A stretch of DNA of 64,000 bases from Amesomyces nigricolor (Eukaryota; Ascomycota; Sordariomycetes; Sordariales; Chaetomiaceae). A program made the translations under genes and the position numbers. Below, one piece after another: positions 24,701-37,127 of the stretch (the first letter of the stretch is position 1; each line of letters begins with the position of its first letter). The DNA is taken from positions 1 to 64,000 of the forward strand of contig SRKS01000005.1 of assembly GCA_004802645.1 (NCBI GenBank). Reading direction: 5' to 3'. The notes beneath the pieces are model-generated. The model was given only the letters and a program-made list of their open reading frames with translations, was not told the origin of the DNA and ran no database searches.

Positions 24701-25650
24701 AGAGCTTGTAGTTCGGTGCGGGACATGGCGTATAATGGCCCGAATGGGGGTGTCTTGCCCTCGATCAGCTTAATATCGTGGTCGTACGGTCGGTGCGGGG
24801 GCAGTTTGTCGGCTTCCTTTGGGGAGAAGACGTCCTCGAAGTCTCGGAGTTCGGGCGGGAGCAGGTTCGTCAGGTCTGGCTGTTCGGGCAGGGACAGATG
24901 ACGGTCGATATCCTCGATAGTAACGGAGAATGCCTTGTATCCCCTACGGATATATGCGGAGCAGGCTCGGAGGGATACAGCAGCGATATCGACATTCTCC
25001 AAACCAGCAGGGCGTGCGGGCAGATATTCTGGGCGTGCCCTCTTCGGCACGTCGTGTAGGGCTTTGATCCTAGTTGGTCGACTCGGGGTGTTGCAGTTCT
25101 CTCGGCAGTAGTCGCTCTCGAAGGTAAACGTATAGCTCGCGAAGCCAACTCTCGGGTCGTGCTCCTTCAGCTATGGCATACCCAAGACGATAGGGTAGTA
25201 GGCCAGTTGCGTGACGTAGAGCTTGATCTCCTTCTCGTAGTAGTCTGCAACTCTCATACCGGCCGTTGCGTAGTGGGTCACCTTCCCACTCTCGGCCGAA
25301 CGGCCATCGAAGACTTCAAGCGTGAATGGTCTCCGTAGTTTCTTCAGGGGCAGTTCGTAGGTCTCGGCCCAGCTCTGGTCAATGAAACCCTTCCCTTGGG
25401 CTCCAGAGTCGGTCAGGGCGTAGGTAGGAAGCCGTTGCTTCCCACTCTCCAGGGTAACAGGCAGGATCATTAGGTTCGATCGCAAGTCCTCCTCCTCGCG
25501 GACGGAGAGGCCTTGTACGGATGCAGCAGAAATTCGCAGTATCCGGGCAGTCTTGGTTGTCTGGGTAGTCGTAGTTGGTACAGTGGGCGAAGCGTTAGGG
25601 TAGTTGTCTGCGCGGGTGGCGAGAGTCTGAGAGCGACTTAGCTCAGACTC
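21721..25650 (-). pseudogene. gypsy B pol, at least four stops
   Basis: Same domain order as gypsy A pol. In-frame stops at 23443 (Gln in SQTVLK), 23809 (Gln before YGDD), 23872 (Trp in FDWEKE) and 25171 (Trp in MPWLKE). Each is a C-to-T or G-to-A change in a CpA/TpG context. RT (SVKDRYPLPL, YLDD), integrase core and chromodomain segments remain readable. Non-functional. Confidence 0.9.
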
Positions 25651-26972
25651 GCACCGTTTACCGATATATAGGGGCTTGGAGGCGGGCTTAGGGATCGGTC
25701 GGTGTCAGGGCTAGAGGGACGTTCGGTTCTGGCGGTGCGGGCTTGCATGTGCAGGCGTGTATCTGGGTGTAGGCAGAGGGCAACCCGGTGGTCCTTGGAT
25801 CCACACCGGTAACACTCTCCTCGTTCCCTTCGTCCATTCGGTCGGGGCGTCCGCTAGGCACTTAAGTCCATTGGTTCTCCTTGGTTCTGGTTTCTAGTAG
25901 GGTGCGGGGATCCGCTCCGTCTTGGTGGTTCGGTGGTTGTTCTGGGGGCAGTCTCGGCAAGGCTGGCTGGGGTAGTGGCCCGGGGCGTATAGTTCGGCCT
26001 AGTCCGGTTGACTTGTTTCTGATGCTGGCGGTACCGGTTGTCGAGGCTTTGGAGATGCTAGGCGTAGGCTTGGAACTGACGGGACGGGGATGGGTTGTGC
26101 AGGAGCATATCCTAGAGTTCCCGTAAGATACCTTGGAAGAGTAGGGGCGTCAGGCCTTCCTCAGGCATCTCTCCCTCCAGGGCCAGGCGTTGGAACTCAG
26201 AGAAGTAGGTACTGAAGTCGTCGTTCTTCTGCTTGAGTTGGTACAGCTTGTTCTGGGCGTTCTGTACACGGTCGGGGTCGCCAAAGGCGGCTTCCAGGTA
26301 GGCGAGCATGTCCGGGTAGTCGGGAAACTGGGGGAGTCTATAGGCGATCTTTGGCAACATCAGCTGGTATGCCTTCCCAGTCAGCCGGCCGGCAACGTAT
26401 GTCAGACGGCCCTGGGGGGTCGGGAATCGGTCGGCATTGGCGATCATCTTGCCGTAGACTTGCTGTGTGAAGCGTCGAAGGTCCGCGCGAGATCCGTCAA
26501 ACTTCTCTGGGTCTGGGAGTTTTTTACTGAGGGTAGTCGATCCGGTACGTGAGGCAGGAGCAGGCGTAGGCGTTCTCGGAGCAGCATCTGCAAGAGGCTC
26601 GGCCGGGGGGTTCGCAACAGGGAGGTCGGTCGGCGGGGTATGTACGGCGGGTGTAGCAGCGGCGAGGAGTTGGGCCTTCTCAACCTCAAGCTGAACGATC
26701 TTCCGGTAGAGTTCGAAGTTCCGTTCGTTCAGTTGTTCCTTCTGGTATCGGATAATGGCATCGCGATTCGAGATTTCGGTCTGGAGGGACAGGATGGCGG
26801 AGTCGTGGGTACAGGCAGTAGCGTGGAGGGTAGCGATCTCTTCCTCCAGAGAGGCAGCATGCCCATCCATATTCCTTAGGTAGAACATCCAACGTTCTGG
26901 ATGTTCGTTGACGTGCGCGGTCAAGTCTGCCGCGGTGTCGGGGTTCGCAGGAGGTTCAGGGCGGGTAGCCAT
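25638..26972 (-). pseudogene. gypsy B gag, three or more stops
   Basis: Starts MATRPEPPANPD at 26972. Stops at 26112 (Gln in RELQDM), 26058 and 25854 (Gln in DLSAQR) split the capsid and zinc-knuckle parts. It shares LHATACTHDS and KIAYRLPQ with copy E gag, so B and E gag have a very recent common source. Confidence 0.9.
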
Positions 26973-27013
26973 CGTGTTGGAGACGGTCGGCTAATGGGGT
27001 AGGAGCTACGTAA

Positions 27014-27238
27014 TGTCACGGGCAGGACAGGCAGGTAGTTCAATGACAGTGTATTCGGGCTAAGCTACAGTCTCGGGCTCTATTCCGTCGGTACGGGCAG
27101 GCTTGATAGTCAAGACGTAGCTCGAAGAGCTACATACAGGTCTGACGACGGCGAGGTGCAAGATCTTCAACCCACAGTGGTCCGTGCAGCACGCTCCACT
27201 TGTGGGTTCTGACAGGCACGGCGTGGACCGCCGTGACA
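27014..27238 (-). repeat. 5' LTR of gypsy B
   Basis: 225 bp. Carries GGGCAGGACAGG and ATTCGGGC, variants otherwise found only in the LTRs at 53951-54175 and 59515-59739. Confidence 0.95.
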
Positions 27239-27243
27239 ACCCT

Positions 27244-28035
27244 GCCTGGCGTACCAAAACCATCAGGGCCTTGGCCCGCTTCGACCTCGACAAGTACGTC
27301 CTCGAGGACGTACCCGAACCAACCACGGCTGAGGCCGTCTGCCAATGGAAGGTGGACCGCGCCGACGTCGACGACTACCTGCAAGCCCTGATTCCCGACT
27401 ATACGATCTGGTCAAACCTCACAGGCATGGGGTGGAACGCCAGCGACCTCGATCCCAAGAAGACCTTCGACTACATTGCCCAGTACTTCGAACGAGGCGC
27501 CGCGACGGCCAATTACGACATGCTCCGGGAGCTCATCATGATACGGCGCGAGGCATTTGACAAGGTGGAAAGCTTTCAGCAACGGCTGAACTACCTACGC
27601 CAGCGCCTGGCGACGACCCCATTCAAGCAGACAGAAGCGTCGTACACCTGGTTTGCCCTCCAGGGCATCGCGAAGGAATACCCGGACCTCTACAACAGGT
27701 CGGTCGTCAAGATCCAGGAAGACAATCTTACCTGGAGCGACCTGATGGTGGAACTACGACAACTAGCCATCTCGGAGGCAGCGGAGCCCACGATGGTCAC
27801 CATCAATATCGACAAGTCCAACAAGCCGGACAACGAACCAGACAACGACAACAAGTTCACGACCTGTACCACCTGCAACAAGAGAGTCCTGAAAGCTGCA
27901 CCCGACCACTGCAGTGCCTGCGGCTACCACTACCAGGATGTCTGTTGGACCTGCGAACCAGACAAAGCCCCAGAGTGGTGGCGATTGAAACAAGCCGCAA
28001 AGGCCGCAGCCAAAGGAACTGGGCTGACAGCCTGA
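27244..28035 (+). pseudogene. Copia-type gag, C-terminal 263 residues
   Basis: An open frame without its own start, continuous in phase with the 50-residue N-terminal part at 59740-59889 (inverted). Early residues read AWRTKTIRALARFDLD, then a Gag-like helical region (DYLQALIPDYTIWSN, FQQRLNYLRQRL) typical of copia-type (UBN2-like) capsids. The C-terminus has three CXXC pairs (CTTC, CSAC, CWTC) rather than a CCHC knuckle. No stop codons lie within it, unlike neighbouring repeats, so this copy is young or escaped RIP. The start is separated from the rest by gypsy insertion and inversion. Confidence 0.85.
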
Positions 28036-28154
28036 ACCAGGGTGCCAGATCGGGGCTGAGGCTGATACAACACCACGGCTTTCCTCATGTATATAGAAAA
28101 GGAGACTGGCGATAGCTTCATTTCGTTGCGGTGGCGGGCATGCCTGAGGGGGGG

Positions 28155-28294
28155 TGTGGCGTGGGACTGCGCCCACCTGGCCCGAGCGTTCCAGGCATTC
28201 CCTCCACCTGCACCTGAGGGATTTTCCCACACCCACCGTTAAGAACAAGACAGACACCATCACCACTTTGACCGCTTGGTTGCCTGTCCCCACA
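28155..28294 (+). repeat. 3' LTR of the copia-type element
   Basis: 140 bp from TGTGGCG to CCCCACA. Its partner is the inverted copy at 60219-60358; a related solo LTR is at 44117-44262. Confidence 0.9.
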
Positions 28295-28368
28295 GACAGG
28301 CACGGCGTGGACCGCCGTGACAGTATCCCCCCTCTAGGTGCGAAGCTCCGTCGACGCACATTCCTAGG

Positions 28369-31300
28369 TCAGGGGCCGGGCTTGTCGGGGTAACGACGGT
28401 GGAAGTTGCGGACAAGCTCCTTCGCATGTTCCATATGGTCAGCGGGCACCTCGCCGGGTTCATCGTACCCAGCCCACTTGACCGTATACTTCAGACGGGG
28501 ACGGCCACCTCGGCCGCGGCGGTCCAGTCGGGAATCCAGGACTTCTTCGACCTCAAACTCCTCAATACCGTCAACCTCCACTGGCGGTGGGGGATCTTGT
28601 CGTTGGCCAGGCAAGGGGTTGTTGGCTGCGGGGCGGAGCAGGCTGACGTGGAACACCGGGTGGTTCTTCATCGAGGCTGGGAGTTCCAGGCGGTAGGCAT
28701 ACGGGCTGACAACCTTGGTGATCTTGAACGGTCCAAGGTTCTTCCAGTCGAGTTTCTTCTGCGGGCGGAGCGTCTTGATATTCCGGGCGTCGAGCCAGAC
28801 TTCCTGGCCGACGTAATACTTGCGGGCAGGCTGGCGTTTTCGGTTTGCGTACTCTTCCTGGCGGGCTTGGGCTACGCAGATCTCGGCCCTCAGGAATTCG
28901 TGGATTTCCTTCATCCTAGATGCGAATTGTTCGGCATCCTTGGCTCCAGGGGTATTGTCGGGCGCTACAGGTTCGAACCCCATACGAGGATGGAATCCAT
29001 AGTTGGCGAAGAATGGTGTCATCTTGATGCTCTCGTTCAGGGCGTTGTTCAGGGCGAACTCGGCAAGCGGTAACCATTGGGCCCAGTCGTCTTGCAAGTA
29101 GGAGACGTGTCCCCTCAGGTACTGTTCTAGGAAGGCGTTGGCTCTTTCGGTCTGGCCGTCAGTCTTAGGGTGGAACGCGGTCGACAGCAGCGCTTTCGAG
29201 GCCAGCCGGCGGGTCAGGTGCTTCCAGAAGTCGGAAACGAACTGCGGTCCTCTGTCGGATACAACCGTCGTTGGAAGCCCATGCAGCTTCCAGACGTGCT
29301 TCAGGTACAGGCGGGATACCTCCTCAGCATCGCAGGTATCGTTGTAGGCGATGAAGTGTTTCATCTTGGTCAGGCGGCAGACGATAACCAGTATCGCGTT
29401 GTAGCCTTCACTCTCCGGCAAGTGTGTGATGAAGTCCATCGATATGTCCTTCCAGGCTCTCTCAGGGATCGGCAGCGGTCTCAAGACTCCTTGGCGGGCT
29501 TCGCGGGAAGCTGTAATCCGGGTGCAGGTATAGCAGTTGGACACCCAGCGTTCGACGTAGGTAAGCATCCCAGGCCAGTAGTAGTCGCGGGACAGGGCCT
29601 TGTACGTACGTGCTCGCTTCATGTGTCCAGCGATAGCGCTCTCGTGGTAGGAACGTACCAGTTCGGCGTGCAACTCGGGGTAGTTCGGGACATACAGGCG
29701 GTCTCGATAGTACAGGTATCCTCCCCGGTCCTCGCACTCTGCGAGTGTAATACCCGGGTGGCGGCTCCGTGACTTTCTTAGCGCTTCCAGGACAGACTTC
29801 GGCTTTTCGTCTATCTCGTAGCCCTTGGCAAACAGGTCCTTGATGTCTGGTGGTAGTAGCGGCGTAGTTCTCTCAGGTGGCAGAGCGGGGCGAGAGGGTT
29901 CTGTCGGGGCTGGTATCTCTAGTCTGGTCTAGGAGCGGGTAAGGACGTTGAGCTAGAGAGGCTCCGTGAACCGCACTCGTTCCTTTCGGGCTGGTTGAGA
30001 CGGTAGGTCGGGGGTCGGCAACGGGTCAGGAGTCGGCAACGGGGGTAGTGTTATAATCCGGGGATCCAGATTCGAGCGCTTCAGGACTGTCTGGCTTTGG
30101 TGCAACAGGCGTTCATCCCCCTCTTTAGGCAGGTCCTCTAACCTCCTGGTCAGGGCATCCGGCTTGGCGCCTTGCTTTCCAGGTCGGTAGGTGATCGTAA
30201 AGTTGAACCGGGACAGGAACTCAGACCATCGGGCTTGTCGGCGGTTCAGGAGCTTAGTCGTAGTGAAGTACTCCAGGTTGCGGTGGTCGGTGATAACTTT
30301 GATCGGGGAGCTAGTACCCTCAAGTTCGGGCCTCCACTCCTCGAAGCAGCGGATGATCGCTAGCAGTTCTTTATCGTAGATCTCGTAGTTACACTCTATT
30401 GTAGAGTGCTTCTTAGAGAAGAACGCAACAGGTCTCAGGATCCTATCGTCTCCGTACTGCGACAGAACGCCAGCGGAGACATAGTCGGAGGCATCCGTCT
30501 CTAGGATGATCTCTTTTTCCCAGTCGAATAGGGCCAGGACAGGCGCAGAGGTAAAGGCCTCCTTCAGGCGGTTGAAGGACTCTTCGCAGCGTGAGTCCCA
30601 ATGGAACTTCACATCCTTCCGGGTCAGGTTGACCATCGGCGCGATGATCTTGGAAAAACCGCGTACGAAACGCCGGTAGAAGTTTCCAAAGCCGATGAAT
30701 GCTTGGACGTCAGTCAGGCAGGTCGGGGTTTCCCAGTCTCTAATTGTCTGCACTTTCTTAGGGTCCATCCGGATGCCGTAACGGCCAACGATGACCCCAA
30801 GGAACGTTGTTTCCTCCTTGAAAAATTCGCACTTCTGGATCTTTGCGAACAGGCCAGCTCTCCTCAGAGCTGTCAGGACCTTGCGGACGTAGTTCAGGTA
30901 TTCTTCTCTGGTACGGCTGTAGATTAGAATGTCGTCCAGGTATGCGGTACAGAAAACATCCAGGTGTTCTCGTAGAGTGTCGTTGATAAACCGTTAGAAC
31001 GTTGCGGGGGCTCCAGTCATCCCGAATGGCATAACCAACGATTCGTAGAGGCCAAACCTCGTTCGGAATGCGGTGAGGTACTCTTGGCCCTCCTTGATCC
31101 GAATATTGTTGAACGCGGAGATAATGTCGATCTTAGTGAAGTACTTCATCCCCTTCAGGTTGTTCAGGGATTCCTTCGTCAGGGGTAGCGGGTAGCGGTC
31201 TTTGACAGAGATGTTGTTCAGGGCCCGGTAGTCGATACAGAAGCGGAGGCTTCCGTCTGACTTCTTGACGAACAAGACAGGTGAGGCTGCGGCGGAGGAG

Positions 31301-32300
31301 CTCGGGCGGATGAATCCCTTCTTTAGATTCTCTTCCAACCAGGCCTTTAGAGCTTGCAGTTCGGTACGGGACATGGCGTATAATGGCCCAAACGGGGGCG
31401 TCTTGCCCTCGATCAGCTTGATATCGTGGTCGTATGGCCGGTGCGGGGGCAGTTTGTCGGCTTCCCTTGGGGAAAAGACGTCTTCGAAGTCTCGGAGCTC
31501 AGGCGGGAGCAGTTTCGTCAGGTCTGGCGGTCCAGGCAGGGACAGTTGGCGATCGATATCCTCGATTGTGACAGAGAACGCCTTGTATCCCCTACGGATG
31601 TATGCGGAGCAGGCTCGGAGGGATATAGCAGCGATATCGACATTCTCCAAACCGGCAGGGCGTGCGGGCAGATATTCCGGGCGTGCCCTCTTCGGCACGT
31701 CGTATAGGGCTTTGATCCTAGTTGGTCGACTCGGGGTATTGCAGTTCTCTCGGCAGTAGTCGCTCTCGAAGGTGAACGTATAGCTCGCAAAGCCAACTCT
31801 CGGGTCATGCTCCTTCAGCTATGGCATGCCCAAGACGACAGGGTAGTAGGCTAGTTGCGTCATATAGAGCTTGATCTCCTTCTCGTAGTGGTCCGCAACT
31901 CTTATACCTGCCGTTGCATAGTGGGTCACCTTCCCACTCTCGGCCGAACGGCCATCGAAGACTTCAAGCGTGAATGGTCTCCGCAGCTTCTTCAGGGGCA
32001 GTTCGTGGGTCTCGGCCCAGCTCTGGTCAACGAAACCCTTCCCTTGGGCTCCAGAGTCGGTCAGGGCGTAGGTAGGAAGCCGTTGCTTCCCGCTCTCCAG
32101 GGTAACAGGCAGGATTATCAGGTTTGATCGTAAGTCCTCTTCCTCGCGGACCGAGAGGCCTTATACAGATACAGCAGAAATTCGTAGTATCCGGGTAGTC
32201 TTAGTTGTCTGGGTAGTCGTAGTTGGTACAGTAGGCGAAGCGTTAGGGTAGTTGTCTGCGCGGGTGGCGAGAGTCTGAGAGCGACTTAGCTCAGACTCGC
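28369..32300 (-). pseudogene. gypsy C pol, at least four stops
   Basis: Same domains as copy A. In-frame stops at 29929 and 29953 (in the linker before integrase), 30994 (Gln in FQRF of RT) and 31819 (Trp in MPWLKE). Integrase and chromodomain (28369-29673) are one open block. The YLDD region is changed to an AYLDD context, as in copy E. Confidence 0.9.
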
Positions 32301-33620
32301 ACCGTTTACCGATACGTAGGGGCTTGGAGGCGGGCTTAGGGATCGGTCGGTGTCAGGGCTGGAGGGACGTTCGGTTCTGGCGGTACGGGCTTGCATGTAT
32401 GGGCGTGTATCTGGGTGCGGGCAGAGGGCGACCCGATGGTCCTTCGATCCGCATCGGTAACACTCTCCTCGTTCCCTCCGTCCATTGGGTCGGGAAGTAC
32501 GCTGGGCGCTCAGGTCCATCGGGTCTCCTTGGTTCTGGCTTCCTTTTGGGTGCGGGGACTCGCTCCGTCGGGGCGGTACAGGAGTCGCCTAGGGGGGGGC
32601 AGCCGAGGTATGGTTAGCCCGGGCGGTCGGTGTAGGTGCTGCTTGATAGAACCGGTTCCGTCGGTTCTCTAGCTCCTGCAGAAAAGCGGCGTACTGGTGG
32701 AATTCTCGGCTAGGGGGGTCGTAGTGTAACAGCATACTGCGAAGTTCGCGGGAGATGGATTGCTCTAGCATGGTAGGCAGGGAGTCTTCGGCCATTTGTC
32801 CTTCCAGGGCCAGGCGTTGGAATTCGGAGAAGAAGGTGCTAAAGTCCTTATTGTTTTGCCGGAGACGGAACAGGTCGTTACGTGCGTTGGCCACTCGGTT
32901 GGGGTCTCCAAATGCCTTCTCCAGGTAAACCAGGATATCGGGGTAGTCGGGAAACTGGGGGAGGCCATAAGCAATCTTTGGCAAGATCAGCTTATAAGCC
33001 CTCCCAGAGAGCCGACCTGCGACGTAGGTCAGGCGAGAAGTGGCTGTAGGGAATCGATCCGCGTTGGCCTTCATCTTGGCATAGATCTATTGCGTAAAGC
33101 GTCGAAGGTCTGCGCGAGATCCGTCGAACTTCTCTGGGTCTGGGAGTTTTTCACTGAGGACGGTAGATCCGGTACGTGAGGCAGGAGCAGGCGCAGGCGT
33201 TCTCGGAGCAGTATCTACAAGAGGCTCGGCCGGGGGGTTCGTAGCAGGGAGGTCGGTCAGCGGGGTGTATACAGCGGGCGTAGCGGCAGCGAGGAGTTGG
33301 GCCTTCTCGACTTCAAGCCGGGCGATCTTGTCGGCGGCCTTGGCTGTTCGTTCGATGTTCCGTTCGTCGCGTTCGTTCAGTTGTTCCTTCTGGTAGTGGA
33401 TGATCGCGTTGCGCTTCGAAATTTCGGTCTGGAGGGACAGGACGTCGGAGTCGTGGGTACGGGCGGCGGCGCGGAGGGTAGCGATCTCTTCTTCCAGGGA
33501 GGCAGCATGCCCATCCATGTTCCTCAGGTAGAACATCCAGCGTTCTGGGTGTTCGCTGACGTGTACGGCCAAATCTGCCGCGGTGTCGGGGTTCGCAGGA
33601 GGTTCGGGGCGGGTAGCCAT
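32286..33620 (-). pseudogene. gypsy C gag, second gag subtype
   Basis: Starts MATRPEPPANPD, but the coiled segment has an extra DERNIERTAKAADK stretch, and the capsid region differs from copies A, B and E (TATSRLTYV, MLEQSISRELRSML). It matches copy D. Stops at 33087 (Gln before IYAKM) and 32589 (Gln after a C8 run). The zinc knuckle CYRCGSKDHRVALC is kept. Confidence 0.9.
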
Positions 33621-33661
33621 CGTGTTGGAGACGGTCGGCTAATGGGGTAGGAGCTACGTAA

Positions 33662-33886
33662 TGTCACGGGCGGGACAGGCAGGTAGTTCAATGACAGTGT
33701 ATTCAGGCTAAGCTACAGTCTCGGGCTCTATTCCGTCGGTACGGGCAGGCTTGATAGTCAAGACGTAGCTCGAAGAGCTACATACAGGTCTGACGACAGC
33801 GAGGTGCAAGATCTTCAACCCACAGTGGTCCGTGCAGCACGCTCCACTTGTGGGTTCTGACAGGCACGGCGTGGACCGCCGTGACA
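33662..33886 (-). repeat. 5' LTR of gypsy C
   Basis: 225 bp, complete, TGTCACGG...CCGTGACA. Confidence 0.95.
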
Positions 33887-35463
33887 TAGTGCCCTGTCTA
33901 TGATCTCCTGAATACCTGCGCGGTTTGCTTCTCCTGAGGGTCCTGTTACCCAGGCGGTGTAGTCGTCGACGAACGCAACCGAGCCCCCGTTTGCATCGAT
34001 CTTGTACTGTACTAGGTCTGCATTGAAGAAGAGGAACAATATTGGAGAGAGCAGCGATCCTTGCGGGAGACCCGCTTATGGCAGGTCTTGCCGTTGTGAC
34101 GTAAACCTGTTTACTATAATGGTTACTGTACGCTGAGAGTAGAATGCCCCGATCTACTTGACTAGGTGTTCTGGTATCCCTCGTGCCTTGAGTCTCTGGA
34201 GAAGCCTGTCCTTGAAGACCCTATTGTACGCCCCTTTGACGTCGAAACTGATCAGGGTAAGCACTTTCCTGGCCCTCTATGCCTTATAAATCTGTTCTTG
34301 TAGTAATAGGAGGGCTTGCTCAGTCGACTGTCGTTTCCGAGCTCTAAAGTGGTTGGCAGGTAGGAGACCGGCCGTTTCTATAGTATATGAGATATATTCT
34401 GCGACGACTGCCTCTAGTATCTTGCCGAGCGTAGAGAGTAGCGAGATAGGCCTCTACGCCTTGGCTAGCGTATAGTCGCTCTTCCCAGGTTTCTTTAGTA
34501 GGATGATCTTGGCGTTCCTCTACTAGCTAGGGATATCGCCGTCTCGTAGTGAAGTCTGGAACAAATGGAACACCCTATCCTTGACTGCCGGCCAGATCTG
34601 CCTCTATACTATTGCTGGTAGGCCGTCTTCCCCAGGCGCCTTCTATAGTTTGGCGGAGAAGACCTTCTGTTCCTGTTGGAATATCTACGCCAGAGTCCAG
34701 TCCGGGCAGGACGACGTTTATTCCCGGGGAAGTAGTCACGTGGCCTATGGCCTCGGGGACGGCTGCTTCAGCTGCAACGTCCTCACCCCCTCATTCTTCC
34801 CCTCTGGAAGAAGAAGAATATGATCCACCTGAACCACCAATTTTGCACGTCCCTCTAAGAGAAGAGGGTATTTGCTCTGTGTTTCCAATGTATCGCGATA
34901 CCTGGTATTTCCTACAGTTCCACTTCTCCCATCGTCAGGTCTGGCATATCGACTAGTGCGCGTTGCGGCCGTTCTCCCTCTTCTACGATTCTCGCCGGCA
35001 GGGGCGGGAAGAAGGCGGCTAGCAGTGTTTGTGCTTGCTCTGCTTTGCCCTTAGTGATAGAGCTATCCTGTCGAACAAGCGGGGGTATCTTGTCACCTAT
35101 TATACTATTGTTGGTTTGTAGGTATTTTGCTGCTTGCTAGATATTGGCGTTGTCGGCTAGGAAGTCGTTCTAGTGTATGCTCTTTTGTTTGCGAATAGCG
35201 TCATGGTACTCCTTAGCTGCTACCTTCGCTCGTTCTTGAAGTTCTGGTGACCTTTGTCCTATCCTCCGTTGGGATCTCGCTTGGTTTCTTCAGACTGTAT
35301 AGGTTTGGCGAAGTCGGGTCAGGTCTGTGGTCTACCATCGCTTGGCGTATGGTGATGGTTTGGCTTTGGGTGTTAGGTTGAAGACTGCGTCGGTCACTGC
35401 CGCTATAAGCCGATCTGTCTGCTCCTGGACGGTGCCGCCCTAGGGGTTGTGTGCCAGGGTCGC
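33887..35463 (-). pseudogene. Tad-like LINE ORF2, reverse transcriptase region
   Basis: Minus-strand translation shows non-LTR reverse transcriptase motifs in order: FDVKGAYNRV, LPQGSLLSPILF and VAFVDDYTAW (the catalytic DD pair). Stops replace Trp in VK-IGAF and Gln in LP-AGLP. The frame is cut at 33887 by gypsy C and resumes with LDWERRSGTQF at 60566 on the other strand. Similar RT domains belong to Tad1-clade LINEs of ascomycetes. Non-functional. Confidence 0.85.
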
Positions 35464-35722
35464 TGTAACGGGCTGAGCCCCGGAGAGGCCTCGATGACTC
35501 TCAGCCAACCCCTGAAAATCTCCCGGCCAACGACTGCATCAACAACCCCCATCAACGACCCCATCACACTTACCCCTTTTACACTTAGTGTCTCCCTCCG
35601 GTCAGAGGAAGGCCTCCGCAACGCGTTGGCCTGTTTCTTCGTTTTCCTTTTCTTTCTTCAAGCTTAGTTGTACTCGTAGAGTCGTCATTAGATAGTTGCA
35701 ATACACTTCTAAGACCGTTACA
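35464..35722 (+). repeat. Solo LTR (chromovirus family) in the LINE
   Basis: 259 bp, TGTAACGG...CCGTTACA, flanked by GTCGC at 35459-35463 and 35723-35727. Related to, but longer and more diverged than, the 234-bp LTRs of the element at 37128-43146, and in opposite orientation. It is what remains after LTR-LTR recombination removed an element. Confidence 0.93.
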
Positions 35723-37127
35723 GTCGCTCTGGTTCTCTCCCTGATCTCTGCCTATGGTACGTTCTTAAAGAGGAACCTCGTTTCGCTAGGACGGTCCTCT
35801 GTCGTAATGTCGAATGCTGTTTCTATCGCTCTATAGTCTAAGCCGTGGTCGTAGGGGTGGATCGTACATTTGAGTAGCTGATCTGCCAGTTCTGCCGACG
35901 CTAGGACCAAATCGATTGTGCTTTCTATGTTGCCTGACTGCTATATCTTTATGCCTCTAGGGAGGAGGCTGTAGAGGGAGTGTTCTTCTATAAGGTGGAT
36001 AATACGCTCCCCTTCCCCTTGTCTTGATAAGATGTCGTCCCCTCCCTAGAGCTGGTCGTGGCGGTTGAAGTCGCCCGCCAAAATGATGTCTGTTCTAGTC
36101 CCTGTTCCAGCTCGGAACCTCCTGATCAGTCGGTCGAGCTCCCCTACTGCTCCCCTCAGCGCTTCATTACTACCCCCCTCGATATATACTGACACTATTA
36201 GCACTATCCGGTCAGGAAGCCGGATCTTCGCTATAGTAAGGTCTGCTGATGATATAGGAATTTGCTCGACCTCGAGGTCGCTTCGTACCTAGAGTATGCT
36301 CCGGATCGGCCAGACCGTGTCCCTCCTTGTTGTTAGTATTAGTTTCGTCCAGTTGTAGTGACCTAGGACTGTTACTACCGAGTCGTCTATCGTTCTTGTA
36401 TATAGCTCCGAAATCGCTAGCGCTATATAGTCTCTGAGTCCCTCGTCGTTTAGCAGGCTCTGCTATACCTCGCTTCGTTTGTAGACATTAAGTTGCAGGA
36501 TCTAGAATGTCTTATACATCCTTATATAGTCGGCGTACCCGGCAGTTCCTGTTGAACGATTCGTGCGGTCCGCTATATAGTACACACTTTAGTACTGCCG
36601 CTTGGTATGTCTTATAGTAGTGGCCTTATCCTGCACACTTTGCGCAGACCTGCAGTTTCTTGCATGAGTAGGCCTTATAGCCCATCTCTTGACAGTTATA
36701 GTACTAGATTGGGTCATCCCGGGGCGCGAATACGCTTATATAGGCTGATTCCCCGGCCAAGTGGAAGTATTGGCCATCTAGGAGTCGTCTTGCCTCGCTG
36801 CCCTTAGTCACGTAGATGACCATCGAGCCGTAAGCTTTGCCCGTATCCTTCCTACTGAGCCAGGAAATCTTTGCGATATTGACTTTATTCTCTGTCCTAA
36901 GGACTTCCGCTGCTTCTGACAGGACATTTCCATCTATATCAAGAACCGCTATCCGGTTGGCGTTATCCACTCTAACTGGGTACAGCTGATCTCTCAGTAC
37001 CCGTATACCTGGGATAGTTATCTTTTATGCCGCTTCCTTGACGAGCTGGACCTCGCTTTCGTCCCTACAGACTACTCTAACCCGGTCCGGGTTACGGGCT
37101 TCCTTCACTACTGCTGTATAGTGCTAG
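35723..37127 (-). pseudogene. Tad-like LINE: ORF1 C-terminus and ORF2 endonuclease
   Basis: The 3' half shows an AP-endonuclease-like domain (ILAGDFNRHDQLWGGDD, NIESTIDLVLAS). Upstream, at about 36970-36560, is the ORF1 C-terminus with CCHC-type knuckles (CKKLQVCAKC and later CVLYSGPHESFNRNC). Stops and degraded Cys codons agree with RIP. The chromovirus interrupts ORF1 at 37127. Confidence 0.8.

Larger units (their letters stand above)
21450..27238 (-). mobile_element. Ty3/gypsy copy B, chimeric, inactivated
   Basis: A 5789-bp element of the same family as A. Its flanks do not match: TACTC (21445-21449) on the left, ACCCT (27239-27243) on the right. TACTC pairs with GAGTA beside the LTR at 51026, and ACCCT pairs with AGGGT beside the LTR at 59739. 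B is therefore a recombinant. Its left (3') end derives from the element that inserted upstream of TLH2, and its right (5') end from one inserted in a copia gag gene. At least four stops in pol and three in gag, all explained by CAG-to-TAG or TGG-to-TAG. Confidence 0.93.
27239..28294 (+). mobile_element. Copia-type gag-only element, 3' half
   Basis: Starts inside gag at the ACCCT target duplication of a gypsy insertion and ends with a 140-bp LTR (28155-28294) preceded by a G-rich polypurine tract. Only about 120 bp separate the gag stop from the LTR, so there is no pol. The 5' half lies inverted at 59740-60358. The LTR is followed by GACAG, matching CTGTC at 60359, so the whole element had inserted into a gypsy LTR. 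Rejoined length is about 1.67 kb, and the element must have used another element's enzymes. Confidence 0.9.
28295..33886 (-). mobile_element. Ty3/gypsy copy C, inactivated; 3' LTR split by the copia element
   Basis: Only 28 bp of its 3' LTR (28295-28322) are here; the other 202 bp are at 60359-60560 in opposite orientation. The two pieces overlap by the 5-bp copia target duplication GACAG/CTGTC. The 5' LTR is 33662-33886. Its outer flank TAGTG (33887-33891) matches CACTA at 60561-60565, which gives the target duplication of C in the LINE. Multiple RIP-type stops. Confidence 0.92.

Noticed and set aside
21450..27238. Gypsy B as an ordinary insertion
   Set aside because: Its flanking 5-mers do not match each other but match distant LTR flanks exactly.
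27184..27243. Extending the copia gag start into the LTR of gypsy B
   Set aside because: The LTR-derived residues come from a later insertion; the real N-terminus is at 59889.
34581..35054. Plus-strand frames in the LINE
   Set aside because: They are opposite the RT region whose minus-strand translation has clear RT motifs.
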